Under the pieces are notes generated by a model. It was not told the origin of the DNA, made no database searches, and saw only the letters and a program-made list of their open reading frames with translations. A DNA stretch of 64,000 nt, taken from an uncultured Tenacibaculum sp. (GTDB taxonomy: Bacteria > Bacteroidota > Bacteroidia > Flavobacteriales > Flavobacteriaceae). Every line of letters starts with the position of its first letter. Position 1 is the first letter of the stretch. Location: the NCBI GenBank assembly GCA_947501615.1, contig CANMWK010000003.1, forward strand, positions 248,001 to 312,000, written 5' to 3'. Position numbers and translations under genes: made by a program. Below are positions 17,603 through 28,151 of this stretch, in pieces.

Positions 17603-20600
17603 ATGCGTACTATAGATCGAAATAATATATTAGAATCACTAAAAGAAACCTTGGTTCCTAGTGTCAACTTAATTGATGGTAGAACAGAGGTAGATCATTT
17701 AAGTACCTTAGTAGAGTTAGCTTCTTTATTAAATTTTTACGATCGAAATAATTTGATAAATGGAAATTGGCAACCCTTTTTATTGAAAGATCCTGTTTTT
17801 TTGGTAGCCTCTATTGCTAAAACTTCTTTTCAAAAATTATACAAATTATTTATAAATACAGGTAAACAACTGCACAAGGCAATTACAATTAAAGCAAATG
17901 AAAATTTTATTTCCAATGCTTTTAATCAACTTTTTGACCAATTAGCTACTGTCTTTGAGCTAATTCAACAGTGGACAAAATTTATGATAAATACTTCTAT
18001 AGGGTATACATTAAAAGACTATGTGTTGGCAGAAGTAAAAAACACGTATAGTGCATTGTTATGGGCAATTTTAGAATTACAAAAGCAATTACGATTATAT
18101 AATATTGTACCAAAAATACAAGTAGTAAATTCTTATTTGTATGACAATTATGATCAAAAAACATGGAAAGAAAGTAAAGGAAAAATACCGTACTGGATCG
18201 TATTAGGTTTTGTAAATCCAGCAAAAAATGAAGAGGAATATACTTTTGATTTAACCTCGATTAGTTTACATACTATTTTTTCTGGTTTATATACTACAGG
18301 AAAAAAAGTATTCTCATTTTTTAATACATGTATATCATATGCTACTGTAGAGTTAGAACAAATTAAAAATAAAAAGGGAAGTTTTCCTGATACGATGTTA
18401 CTTCGAACATTTGTCGATTTATTAAAAGTGTATAAAGACAAAATAAATACACTTTCTGAAAAACACCTAAAATTCTATTATGAAGACATCTTAAAACAAC
18501 AAAAACAACCTGTAATAGCTGATAAAACCATTATTTGTTGTGATTTAGCAAAGCCAACAACAACATATACATTACCTAAAAAAACAACTTTTAATGCAGG
18601 ACAAACGGAAGCAAAAGTACCTGTTTTATTTGAAACTAAAAGAGCAGTTACCTTAAATCCAGCAACCTTACAATCAGGTTTTACATTGACTAAAACAAAA
18701 GCTGGTTTAAATACAGCTAATTTGTATTTAAATGAAACATTGCCTTTGGGTAAATTAACGAAAAACGAATCTGGTGTTATTGAAAAATGGAAAACTTTTG
18801 GTTCTCAATTAACTCCGCAAGGTACAGCTATTAAAATGGGAATTGCTTTTGCTTCTCCAATGCTGTATGTAAATCAAGCGACTACCAGAAAAATAAAAAT
18901 AAGAATTACATTTTCTGAACAGTTAACTCAAGTATTTCAAACCATTTTAAAAAATAAAACTTCTTATTATTTAAGCACTGCGAAAGATTGGTTTTTACTT
19001 CAAAATAAGAAAAATGAAACACCTAAAATAGCTATTAGTTTTCCAACAAAAACTAAAAAAGTAACAACTACTACATCAACATTAAAAACACCAAAGGTAA
19101 CAGAACAAAAGGAGGTAGTTTTTGAAATAACACTTTTAAATACAGATCCATTAATTAATGCTTTTCAAAAAAATCCTGACGGTTATTCTAGCGATTGGCC
19201 TCTATTTAAAATGATTTTTTCTGAATATGAAGATTTGAAAAATCCTCCTAATATAGAAAGTATATATATACATAATTCAGTAAAAGAATTACAAGATTTA
19301 AAATTATATAGTGATTTTGGAGCACTAAATTCTAAGAAACCATTTCAACCTTTAGGACCAACACCTAATGCAGGACAAAACTTTATTGTAGGCAGTGCAG
19401 AAATATTTAGCAAACCTATTAAAGATTTAGATATAAATTTAACATGGAGTGGTTTTACAGATGGATTTGACTTTAGTACATATTATAAAGAATATAATGA
19501 TTACTTAAATTATAAATATACAGGAGATGAGTACGTACATGATGAAAAAAAATTGTTTTCTAAAATATTAGATCTAGAAAAAGCATTGTTTAAAAAGTTA
19601 CTAACATCTCAAAGAAACTTTTTTAAAAAAATTATAGCACTAGAAAAAACAGTGATACTTAAACTCATTGCTAAAGAAACTAATACATTAAAAAAATTAG
19701 TTGTTGCTCAACATAAAGAACTGGAAAAATTAATTAATCCAGAGAATGAGGTTTTACAAGAGAATACAACTGCCAAACAATCATTAATATCACAAATTGA
19801 GGAAGAAGAAAATAAACTTGTTAAAAACATAAAAGGAACTACAGTAACAGAACAAGATATTCATGATTTAAAAGCTACAGTTCTATCTAAAATAAAAACT
19901 GTACAACAAGCTATACAAAGTAAAATACTATCTGAAAAAACAGTATTGTTAAGTGATTTTAAAGGTGAAGAGAAATCATTTTTCGGTAGGGTAATTAGTG
20001 GTATAGAACATTTATTTGGTGGAGGAAACGATACTTCTCAGATAGAAATTCCTTTTCAGTTTACTAATGATAGTTTTAAAGTAGATTTTCAATGGTTAGA
20101 AAACGGATTGTGGAATTATTTCAAGACTAAAGAAAATAGTGATGAATCAGTATCTAGTAGTGATGTGACAGAAAATTTATTTGCCACATCAACTACTACA
20201 AATACAATCTTGTCAAAAAGAGTATTTGAATTTTCAGCTATTAAAATAGCATTAAAAAATGTAAATCCAAGTCTTCAAAAGAAAGTATTACAATTTACAG
20301 ACTCTAGTGCTTCTGGTTTTATAAAAATGCAGTTGGTCGCACCAAGTTATGGTTTTGGACTCGATTTATATTCGAAAGTAGTAAATGCTATAGCATTATA
20401 TAACGGAAGATTAATTGTAGCGTATAAAGGTAAAAAAGCATTAGAAGCTCCTGCAAATCCTCCATTTACTCCAGTAATACAAAATATAACAGTTAATTAT
20501 GAAGCTAGTCATACTTACATTATTGGTGAAGAATCTAGTCATAGCTATCCACTAGAATGTTTTTATTATAGTCCTTTTACTACGTATAAAATTTATGATA

Positions 20601-21826
20601 CTACAGTAGGAATAAATGAATCGAATACAGTAATCGGAAATGTATATACTGGGAAAAACAAATTTCCTTTGTTTCCTGTGTTTTCTTCGGAAGGTCAATT
20701 GTTTTTAACATTAGAAAATGTGATAGCCGCTAGTGAAATACATTTCTATTTTCAATTAACACGAGGATTTCATCAGAATACAAATATAAAAAAGAAAATA
20801 GCTTATTTCTATTTAAGTGAAAACGGATGGAAGGTGTTACCAATAGTTAAAGATGGAACTCATAATTTTTCTTGTTCAGGAATTATTACAGTTAAAATCC
20901 CTAAAGATATATCCAGTACACATACTACACAATCTGGTAATGGATATTGGATTTCTATAGCAACGAATACACATGTAGATGATTTTTCACAAACTATTTT
21001 TTTAAAAACAAATGGGATTGAAGTACAGCGAATAGTAGATAAGGAAGAGTATAGCGCAGTAGTTCCAGAAATTAAAGCCAATACTATTACAACTCCGAGT
21101 ATTAAGATTCCTCAAATAATAAAAACTACACAACCTTTTTCGTCGTTTGGAGGCAAAGCTGCAGAGACAATTACTCAGATGAATGAAAGAATAAGTATCC
21201 GATTACAAACTAAAGATAGATTGGTAACTTCTTTAGATTATTTTAATACAATTGCTGTAGCATTTCCAGAAGTTTATTTTTCCAAATCATTATTCAATAA
21301 AAAAGATAAGAAAGTAATTACCTATGTTGTTAAAAGAGTTGCAGATATAACTATTTCTGATGCTTTTTTACCACTAATTAGTGAGTGTAAAGAGTTTGCT
21401 ATAAAAAACTACGTATCCAATAAAACATCGGTATTTATTAAAAACGAAGTAACAAACTTTACTATTAATTACTTAAAAATTAAGGCTACTATACAAGTAA
21501 CAGAAGGTTATGATCCTACACAAGTTTCTCAAGAGATAAACATGGCAATTAATACTTTCTTAGCTCCTTGGATTGTAAGTGAACAACAACAAATAACTAT
21601 AGATAACGGGGTAAATACAGCCCAATTAACAACTTTTATAAAAACATTTGATAGTGTATTAGCTATAGATACAATTCAACTGTACGTGGGAGAAAAAAAT
21701 ATAGCAGATGGAGGTATTACATATGGAGATGGAAAACAAGAAATAATTCCGAAATCATCATCTGTTTTATTAGTTCCATCATTAAACAATACTACCTCAA
21801 AATCAGAAATTGAATATTATTTATGA
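17603..21826 (+). CDS. large gp6/baseplate J-like wedge protein (Afp11/Pvc11) with coiled-coil insert
   Basis: At 1407 residues this is the largest protein of the set. The last 250 residues hold the baseplate-J-like core (TKDRLVTSLDYFNTIAVAFPEV, then ISDAFLPLISECKEFAIKNY, KIKATIQVTEGYDP, INTFLAPWI). The N-terminal third (about 1-330) is helical, and about 330-620 is beta-rich. Residues about 640-800 form a highly charged helical insert (runs such as FSKILDLEKALFKKLL and LKKLVVAQHKELEKLI) ending GIEHLFGGGN. In CIS baseplates gp6 forms the ring around the hub. The insert may form an outer extension of the baseplate. Its 3' end overlaps the next gene by 4 bp. Confidence 0.88.
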   Translation: MRTIDRNNILESLKETLVPSVNLIDGRTEVDHLSTLVELASLLNFYDRNNLINGNWQPFLLKDPVFLVASIAKTSFQKLYKLFINTGKQLHKAITIKANENFISNAFNQLFDQLATVFELIQQWTKFMINTSIGYTLKDYVLAEVKNTYSALLWAILELQKQLRLYNIVPKIQVVNSYLYDNYDQKTWKESKGKIPYWIVLGFVNPAKNEEEYTFDLTSISLHTIFSGLYTTGKKVFSFFNTCISYATVELEQIKNKKGSFPDTMLLRTFVDLLKVYKDKINTLSEKHLKFYYEDILKQQKQPVIADKTIICCDLAKPTTTYTLPKKTTFNAGQTEAKVPVLFETKRAVTLNPATLQSGFTLTKTKAGLNTANLYLNETLPLGKLTKNESGVIEKWKTFGSQLTPQGTAIKMGIAFASPMLYVNQATTRKIKIRITFSEQLTQVFQTILKNKTSYYLSTAKDWFLLQNKKNETPKIAISFPTKTKKVTTTTSTLKTPKVTEQKEVVFEITLLNTDPLINAFQKNPDGYSSDWPLFKMIFSEYEDLKNPPNIESIYIHNSVKELQDLKLYSDFGALNSKKPFQPLGPTPNAGQNFIVGSAEIFSKPIKDLDINLTWSGFTDGFDFSTYYKEYNDYLNYKYTGDEYVHDEKKLFSKILDLEKALFKKLLTSQRNFFKKIIALEKTVILKLIAKETNTLKKLVVAQHKELEKLINPENEVLQENTTAKQSLISQIEEEENKLVKNIKGTTVTEQDIHDLKATVLSKIKTVQQAIQSKILSEKTVLLSDFKGEEKSFFGRVISGIEHLFGGGNDTSQIEIPFQFTNDSFKVDFQWLENGLWNYFKTKENSDESVSSSDVTENLFATSTTTNTILSKRVFEFSAIKIALKNVNPSLQKKVLQFTDSSASGFIKMQLVAPSYGFGLDLYSKVVNAIALYNGRLIVAYKGKKALEAPANPPFTPVIQNITVNYEASHTYIIGEESSHSYPLECFYYSPFTTYKIYDTTVGINESNTVIGNVYTGKNKFPLFPVFSSEGQLFLTLENVIAASEIHFYFQLTRGFHQNTNIKKKIAYFYLSENGWKVLPIVKDGTHNFSCSGIITVKIPKDISSTHTTQSGNGYWISIATNTHVDDFSQTIFLKTNGIEVQRIVDKEEYSAVVPEIKANTITTPSIKIPQIIKTTQPFSSFGGKAAETITQMNERISIRLQTKDRLVTSLDYFNTIAVAFPEVYFSKSLFNKKDKKVITYVVKRVADITISDAFLPLISECKEFAIKNYVSNKTSVFIKNEVTNFTINYLKIKATIQVTEGYDPTQVSQEINMAINTFLAPWIVSEQQQITIDNGVNTAQLTTFIKTFDSVLAIDTIQLYVGEKNIADGGITYGDGKQEIIPKSSSVLLVPSLNNTTSKSEIEYYL

Positions 21827-24168
21827 TGTCGTTGAATCACATAGAAAATACTAAGTTACCTTTAGAGTTAGATTTTAAAGACTTAAAATCTAAAGGACTT
21901 GCCTATATTCAAGAACACAGTAGTACACAATGGTCTAATTTAAATCCGAGTGATCCTGGTGTCACAATTTTAGAGCAATTGTGTTATGCTTTTACAGAGT
22001 TAGGATATTGTTCTAATTTTTCAATACAAGATATACTTACAACCAAAACAGGAGACTTACAAATAGAGGATCAGTTTTATTTGCCAGAAAATATTTTAAC
22101 CACATCACCAATTACAGTAAATGATTACATAAAGTATATTATAGATCATGTTTCAGGAATAAAAAATGTAGTTATCAATCCGATTTCATCTACGGCTACT
22201 TTTGTAAATGGATTGTATGAGGTGTTTTTACAGGTTGATACAACATATGCAAATACAACACAGATTAATAATCCTGTCTTAGATACATTTTTTGTAGTCA
22301 ATACTGTTAGAAATTTAGGAGAAACCTTTTTAATGCCTAAGGTATTGCAAGAAAAAAACTATAGCATTACAGGAGGATTACTATTAAAAAAAGGGTTTGA
22401 TGTACACACTGTTATTGCAACAATCATAGAAAAAATAAATACCTATGTATTTCCACCTGTAGTTGCAACAGGATATGACAAGCTCAATGAAGATAACATA
22501 AGCACCAATGCAATTTTTAATGGGCCAAAATTAGAAAATGGTTGGATACCAACTTCTAGTATACAACAAAAAAAAGATACCATTCAACTTTTTGAAATTG
22601 TTGAAATTATACAATCTGTAGCAGGAGTTTCTAGTTGTATGGATGCTAGTTTTATTGATGCTTCAGGGGAAAAACAAGAAGTAGCTAGTTGTAGTAAAAG
22701 TGAAATTTTAGTTTTTGACTTTTTAGAGAATCAAAGAACTCCTTCATCGGAAGGAATAGATGTTTACAACCTAGGAAAGCCAATTAATGAAGGTTTAGAC
22801 TTGACATTAATTTCAGAATTAAAACTATTACAAAACCTTACAGAAGCTATAGATACAGTAGCAGCTATACAAATGCAGCCAGAATTGCCTATTAGTAAAT
22901 TTAGGGATATAGAAAGTTATTATTCTATACAAAATACATTCCCAGATATTTATGCTGTAGGACTTAACGCTGTTAATGAACAAAGTTCAGTCACACAAAT
23001 AGCGCAATCAAGACAATTAAAAGGGTATTTAACATTGTTCGACCAATTATTAGCAAATCAGTTCTCACAATTAGCAAATTTAGGACAACTCTTTTCTTTT
23101 AAGAATGCACAAACAGCAGATCCTGTAGATCAAGCATATTTTTATAATACGAAAGACAAAAATGAACAAGAACAGTTAACCTATCCAGAACCATTTCAGT
23201 CTTTTTCTCCAACATACTTTTATCAATCCTTATATAAAAGTGTACCCAACATGCAGCCTTTATTAAAAAATAATACTGTGTTCAATTTTAGTCATGTTTA
23301 TGAAAATCACCAAGAGTTAGAAAGAAAAAGTTGGGAAGAATATCAGACAGATCCATACAATTCTTATATCTATGGGCTAATGCAGGTGATGGAAAATGAA
23401 GATGAAAATTTAGATAGGAGAAATGCTATTTTAAATCATTTATTAGCAAGGCATGGAGTATCTCCTTTATGTATAGATAATATCATACAAACAAATGTAT
23501 ATACAGGAAATGAAAGTAAAGATCAAATACTACTGAAGAGTTTATACTTACAAAATTTAGGAATACTATCTTATTATAGAACAAAAGCATATGATGTATT
23601 AAGTGCTTCTAAATTGCCATCTATAACTGTTTTTTTAAAATTACCAAATACATTAAAACAATTAAAATTAGCAGTAAAAGATATATCTGTAAATAGCACA
23701 GCAATACAATTTTTTATAGACAAATTATCTGGAGAAATTTCAACAGAATTCGTAACAATTTTAGAAAGCTTTATAGCAAAAAAAGAGGAAAAGATAAATG
23801 AACAGACGAATGAAGACATAATTTTTCTAAACAAACAACTCCTGAAAATTGTTGAAAGATTAACGGAATTGAACAAAATTTTATCAAAAGAAGGAGAGCT
23901 AATTCCTGAAAGTATTACGACATCATACAGTAGTATACGTGAAAGTATATGTCTATTAGAAAAGCTAATAGCTCATCCTGTTAGTACCATTTTTAATAGT
24001 GAATTAATTGCTGAACAACAAAAATTAGAACAACAAGATTTTACAAATTATAATACGATTGATGTAAAGTTAAGTTTACTCTTTGCACTTCAAAAACACT
24101 ATAAAAACTATTTACAAGAAGGTATAGAAGAAAAAAATACTTGGATTTCTAAGTATTTAGCTTCATAG
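21823..24168 (+). CDS. gp7-like baseplate wedge protein (Afp12/Pvc12)
   Basis: The 781-residue protein begins with a segment typical of Afp12-like wedge proteins (LPLELDFKDLKSKGLAYIQEHSS, WSNLNPSDPGVTILEQLCYAFTELGY). It later has RQLKGYLTLFDQLLANQFSQLANLGQLFSF and LNHLLARHGVSPLCIDNI, also common in that family. It heterodimerises with gp6 in the wedge. The last 200 residues are a helical, Glu/Lys-rich extension. It overlaps the gp6-like gene by ATGATG and abuts the next gene without a gap. Confidence 0.85.
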   Translation: MMSLNHIENTKLPLELDFKDLKSKGLAYIQEHSSTQWSNLNPSDPGVTILEQLCYAFTELGYCSNFSIQDILTTKTGDLQIEDQFYLPENILTTSPITVNDYIKYIIDHVSGIKNVVINPISSTATFVNGLYEVFLQVDTTYANTTQINNPVLDTFFVVNTVRNLGETFLMPKVLQEKNYSITGGLLLKKGFDVHTVIATIIEKINTYVFPPVVATGYDKLNEDNISTNAIFNGPKLENGWIPTSSIQQKKDTIQLFEIVEIIQSVAGVSSCMDASFIDASGEKQEVASCSKSEILVFDFLENQRTPSSEGIDVYNLGKPINEGLDLTLISELKLLQNLTEAIDTVAAIQMQPELPISKFRDIESYYSIQNTFPDIYAVGLNAVNEQSSVTQIAQSRQLKGYLTLFDQLLANQFSQLANLGQLFSFKNAQTADPVDQAYFYNTKDKNEQEQLTYPEPFQSFSPTYFYQSLYKSVPNMQPLLKNNTVFNFSHVYENHQELERKSWEEYQTDPYNSYIYGLMQVMENEDENLDRRNAILNHLLARHGVSPLCIDNIIQTNVYTGNESKDQILLKSLYLQNLGILSYYRTKAYDVLSASKLPSITVFLKLPNTLKQLKLAVKDISVNSTAIQFFIDKLSGEISTEFVTILESFIAKKEEKINEQTNEDIIFLNKQLLKIVERLTELNKILSKEGELIPESITTSYSSIRESICLLEKLIAHPVSTIFNSELIAEQQKLEQQDFTNYNTIDVKLSLLFALQKHYKNYLQEGIEEKNTWISKYLAS

Positions 24169-24855
24169 ATGGTTACTGCACGTAAAGGGGTTTTAAGCAT
24201 AGAGTTAAATTTGCTATTACAACCTGCAACTTTCGAAGTAGTTTTAAAAGAAACATTACCCGATCATTCTTCTGCATATTATAAAATAATTCTAACATAT
24301 CAAGAATTTATAATGCTAGAGGAGTGTTTAACAAAATTGTCTGAAGATCAAAAAGAAAAAAAGTTTACTAAATTAATGTCAACTTCTTCAGAAGTAACAA
24401 ATGCATTGTTTGTGAAAATTCCTCAAACTAAATTTTCACAATCTGTGAGAGTAAAGTGGGGAGATAGATATGAAATGCACCTTAATGCATCGATTTTTGA
24501 TTACAATTTACTATTCATTTTTCCAGATTTTATAAAAGAACTGAACACAGTAGATTTTAAAAATAGGTTGGATTATTTCTTAGACAGTGATTTACCAGTG
24601 TATACTACCTATAAAAAGTGTTTTTTTAACCCGGATGATTTACAATTGCTAATACAGCATTATGTACTATGGCATAATAGCTTGATTTATAATGAGAAAA
24701 AAATAAATGAATTTGAGAAAGAACAACAAGAAATCGTCGTAAATGAATCTGCTTATCAACAATTTATGTTGCATAATAAGGGTGATATTACTACTAATGC
24801 AGGCAGATTGGTTTCAATATTAGTTAGATTAAATCCTAAAACAATAACGAAATGA
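24169..24855 (+). CDS. eCIS-linked protein of unknown function
   Basis: A 228-residue protein with no recognised family. It starts directly after the gp7-like stop and its own end overlaps the tape-measure start by 4 bp, so it is firmly in the structural operon. The N-terminal 120 residues look beta-rich (GVLSIELNLLLQPATFEVVLKE, VRVKWGDRYEMHLN); the rest is helical with a charged segment (YNEKKINEFEKEQQE). No signal peptide is present. Its position suggests a baseplate or assembly component. Confidence 0.65.
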   Translation: MVTARKGVLSIELNLLLQPATFEVVLKETLPDHSSAYYKIILTYQEFIMLEECLTKLSEDQKEKKFTKLMSTSSEVTNALFVKIPQTKFSQSVRVKWGDRYEMHLNASIFDYNLLFIFPDFIKELNTVDFKNRLDYFLDSDLPVYTTYKKCFFNPDDLQLLIQHYVLWHNSLIYNEKKINEFEKEQQEIVVNESAYQQFMLHNKGDITTNAGRLVSILVRLNPKTITK

Positions 24856-27800
24856 TGCATCAGAATACACATATTGTTTCGTGTTGTCACTGGAATACAA
24901 CTTTTGATTCAAAACCGTTAGCTAATGAATTTCAGAATAAAATTAGTAATTGGAGTACGTATCATCTCCATCGAACAATAGATGAGGTTTTTGATACTAT
25001 ATGTTCTGATAATCAAATTATAAAAATAGAAACACTCACAATTGATTTAGGAAAAATAGAATATGAAGAGTTACTAAGAGAACTGCCTCTGCGAATTAAA
25101 GAAGCTTTAAGAAATGAATTGTATACGCTATTAATGTATCCTAAACAAGGGAATAACACAGTACAAATTATATCTAATTCTATTTCTCAAATAGAAACAT
25201 TACGTCATTACCTTTTACGAGGAGTATTGTCTTGGAATTATCAAGCAGAAAAAGGAACAGTAGAAGAAATAATGCAATTGCAATTGCTGAACAACAAATT
25301 AGAGTTGATTAAAATGTTAAAGACAATTGCAATTAAAGAAAATGTTAGAAAACGAATAGCTTGGCAGTTAAAAGAAAAGACAATTAAAACTATAATCTCT
25401 GGAGTAGTTCCTAACAACTATAAAAAAATAAATGACTTTTCAGGGGAGTTAATTAAAGTTCAAGAAAAAGAAAATATTATTCAAACGAGTACTAAAGATT
25501 TAAAAAAGAATTTATGGTATTGGATTTTGAATTATTTATTTACAGAACGAGGTAGCATTTTTAATGAACTTTCTTTTGTGAAAAGTACTATTAAACAGAT
25601 GGCAAATCACTTTAATATTACTTATGAAGTTTTACTAGAATTAATACAAAAAGCTATTCGTAAACTTAAAGAATATACACATATTAAAAAGGGATTTATT
25701 GCAATTTTACAAGAATTAACTAAAGAATTAGAAAGAATACCTTTTCAACAAAGTAGTGTATTATTAAAAGAAAAAGATACATGGAAGGTATTACTACAAT
25801 ATCTCTCTTTACCTAATCAACTAAATACAGAAGTTAAAAAAGAACAGTTTAATAGACTTCTTATATACTGGTGCAAAAATGATGCTTTTAAGTTAAGAAA
25901 AGTAATTGTTTCTCTTATTAAAGAAAAGGCTACATGGCTAAAAGTACTATCGAGTTTGCATAAAGAGACATTACAAGTATTAATTTCTGTTTTAGAAAAA
26001 AAACAATCGGAAACAGCAATACAACAGCTTGTTTTTTTAGAAAGTATGTTACTAGCTAAAGAAATAAAACTATCAAAAATTGAACTGTGGAAATTTGGAG
26101 TTACATTCTTGATTACAAACGAAGATATTTCTTTTAATTCATATTCATTTTTTGACTTTTTAATAGAAAAAATAGCAAAAAATACAGCAAAATCTAAAAC
26201 TGAAATATTACAAAAGTTAGTGTATGGAGAAGTACCTAGCACACATAAAAATATACAATTTGTAGAAGTATATAACGAACTAAAATCATTATACATAAGT
26301 TCAAAAAATACGACAAACAAAAATTCTTCAAGCTCTGAAATAAAAGAGTTAAAAAACATTTCAAAAAAACATGAGTTTACCGCTTTAGAACTGTTTAAAG
26401 TACTGCGAAAATACATACAAGTATATACTCCTAGTTGTACTATAAATTCACGAACATATAGTTACAGTGTCTTGTTTTTACTTGGTTTAGAAATAGACCC
26501 TGCACAAATTCGAGAAATTATTCAACAAGAAACTGTAGCTACAAATGCATTACAAGAATTAGAAAAAATAATTTCGTTTGAAGAGTTTATAGCTTTAATA
26601 ACGAAAGATACTCCGAAGGAACAGGAAGAAATCAAATCAATAGCAATACTTTTTGCAATTACGAGTAAAATAGGTTCAACAAGAGTACAACGCCAGTTAA
26701 GGTCATTATTTTGGAAATACACTATTACAATACTAAATACTACTACAAATAGAGTTGAACGTATTAGACGTTTAACACAATTAATTTTCACAGAATTATT
26801 TAAAATAGAGACTGTAGATGCAACTTATGTGTTACAGGAAATACAACGAAGCGGATTTATCGTACCAGAATTACTTCGAAAAGTGCTACAAGATGAATTT
26901 TCAGTTTTTAAATATCTTACAGTTAATCAAAAAGAAGCACAACACCATGGTATTATAGTCGTAGGTACCGAAATGATTACTATAGAAAAACTATGTAAAG
27001 CAATTTTAATAGATAATACAATTCCTAATTGGTTCAAGAATACTCATTATACATTTCAGGAATTATTAGATGAGTTGGTATTAAAACATCCGTTAGTAAT
27101 ATTAAAGATTCTTCGTAAGTACAGCAAAACAGAATTACAAATAAAGAAGTTTTCTAAAAAGATAGCTATGGATACATTACTACATGTATTAGTAAATATA
27201 TATCCAACACAAAGAAAACAACTTACAACTATTTTACAATTATATCAGAATATTTCTTTTCTAAATCTCAAAAGAAGTTTGATTACAATTATACAAGAAA
27301 TAATACATCAAAAGGTAATAATTTCTTGGTGTTGGTCTAATTGGAAAATACTTAGTAGTGTTACTATTTGGAATGAAATTTTATGGGAAATTAAAGTGTT
27401 GAGAAATAGAGATTCAGGACAAATACTTAAAGCTTTTTCAGCAATCAGTCCTAGTTTACCGATGCCTTTACAAATATCACTTAAACAATTAAGAGATGAA
27501 ACTACAATACAAGAAGAACTAAAAATTAATGCCAACTCATTACCAAAAGAATTTAAAATGAAAACAACAGAGCTTTCTAAGGAAAAATTTGGAATAGCTA
27601 TACCTAATGCAGGAATCGTGTTATTGAATGACTATTTTTTAATGTTATTAGAACGATTAGAGTTAGTTAAAGATCGTGATTTTAATTCGATAGCAAATAA
27701 ATTAGATGCCGTACACTATTTACAATACGTAGTCACTGGACATTCGCAAACGGAAGAATCTTTATTAACACTGAATAAAGTGTTATGCGGAATACCGTTA

Positions 27801-28091
27801 ACTACACCTATACAATCTGGAACAACTATTGAGGAAAAAAATAAAATACTAATGAATGGACTATTGATGTCTGCTATTTCCTATTGGCCTACCATTGGTG
27901 ATACCTCTATAGATGGCTTTAGAGGAAATTGGTTAGTACGAGAAGGGGTATTATACGAAGAAGAAGAACGTTGGGATTTAATCATAGAGAAAAGAGCATA
28001 TGATGTGTTGCTTAATCAATCACCTTTTTCTTTCTCCATTATCAAGCTACCATGGATGCAAAAGCCTTTACATGTTAATTGGCCTTATTAA
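24852..28091 (+). CDS. contractile injection system tape measure protein (Afp14/Pvc14)
   Basis: The 1079-residue protein is almost wholly helical. Its start (HIVSCCHWNTTFDSK, then IIKIETLTIDLGKIEYEELLRELPLRIKEAL) and end (IPNAGIVLLNDYFLMLLERL, LDAVHYLQYVVTGHSQTEES, LNKVLCGIPLTTPI, GNWLVREGVLYEEEERWDLIIE, PFSFSIIKLPWM) are the standard CIS tape-measure signatures. The middle consists of variable helices. It sets tube length. It is followed by a 60-bp gap, the first sizeable gap since the spike genes. Confidence 0.9.
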   Translation: MMHQNTHIVSCCHWNTTFDSKPLANEFQNKISNWSTYHLHRTIDEVFDTICSDNQIIKIETLTIDLGKIEYEELLRELPLRIKEALRNELYTLLMYPKQGNNTVQIISNSISQIETLRHYLLRGVLSWNYQAEKGTVEEIMQLQLLNNKLELIKMLKTIAIKENVRKRIAWQLKEKTIKTIISGVVPNNYKKINDFSGELIKVQEKENIIQTSTKDLKKNLWYWILNYLFTERGSIFNELSFVKSTIKQMANHFNITYEVLLELIQKAIRKLKEYTHIKKGFIAILQELTKELERIPFQQSSVLLKEKDTWKVLLQYLSLPNQLNTEVKKEQFNRLLIYWCKNDAFKLRKVIVSLIKEKATWLKVLSSLHKETLQVLISVLEKKQSETAIQQLVFLESMLLAKEIKLSKIELWKFGVTFLITNEDISFNSYSFFDFLIEKIAKNTAKSKTEILQKLVYGEVPSTHKNIQFVEVYNELKSLYISSKNTTNKNSSSSEIKELKNISKKHEFTALELFKVLRKYIQVYTPSCTINSRTYSYSVLFLLGLEIDPAQIREIIQQETVATNALQELEKIISFEEFIALITKDTPKEQEEIKSIAILFAITSKIGSTRVQRQLRSLFWKYTITILNTTTNRVERIRRLTQLIFTELFKIETVDATYVLQEIQRSGFIVPELLRKVLQDEFSVFKYLTVNQKEAQHHGIIVVGTEMITIEKLCKAILIDNTIPNWFKNTHYTFQELLDELVLKHPLVILKILRKYSKTELQIKKFSKKIAMDTLLHVLVNIYPTQRKQLTTILQLYQNISFLNLKRSLITIIQEIIHQKVIISWCWSNWKILSSVTIWNEILWEIKVLRNRDSGQILKAFSAISPSLPMPLQISLKQLRDETTIQEELKINANSLPKEFKMKTTELSKEKFGIAIPNAGIVLLNDYFLMLLERLELVKDRDFNSIANKLDAVHYLQYVVTGHSQTEESLLTLNKVLCGIPLTTPIQSGTTIEEKNKILMNGLLMSAISYWPTIGDTSIDGFRGNWLVREGVLYEEEERWDLIIEKRAYDVLLNQSPFSFSIIKLPWMQKPLHVNWPY

Positions 28092-28151
28092 TAATCAAAT
28101 TACAGTAGTCTTTTATAAAGACAAAAATTAATTAACTAAAAATATATACTT

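Noticed and set aside
25817..26416. 199-residue minus-strand ORF inside the tape-measure gene
   Set aside because: It is the reverse reading of Lys/Glu-rich helices, rich in Ser/Phe/Cys, with no plausible domain.
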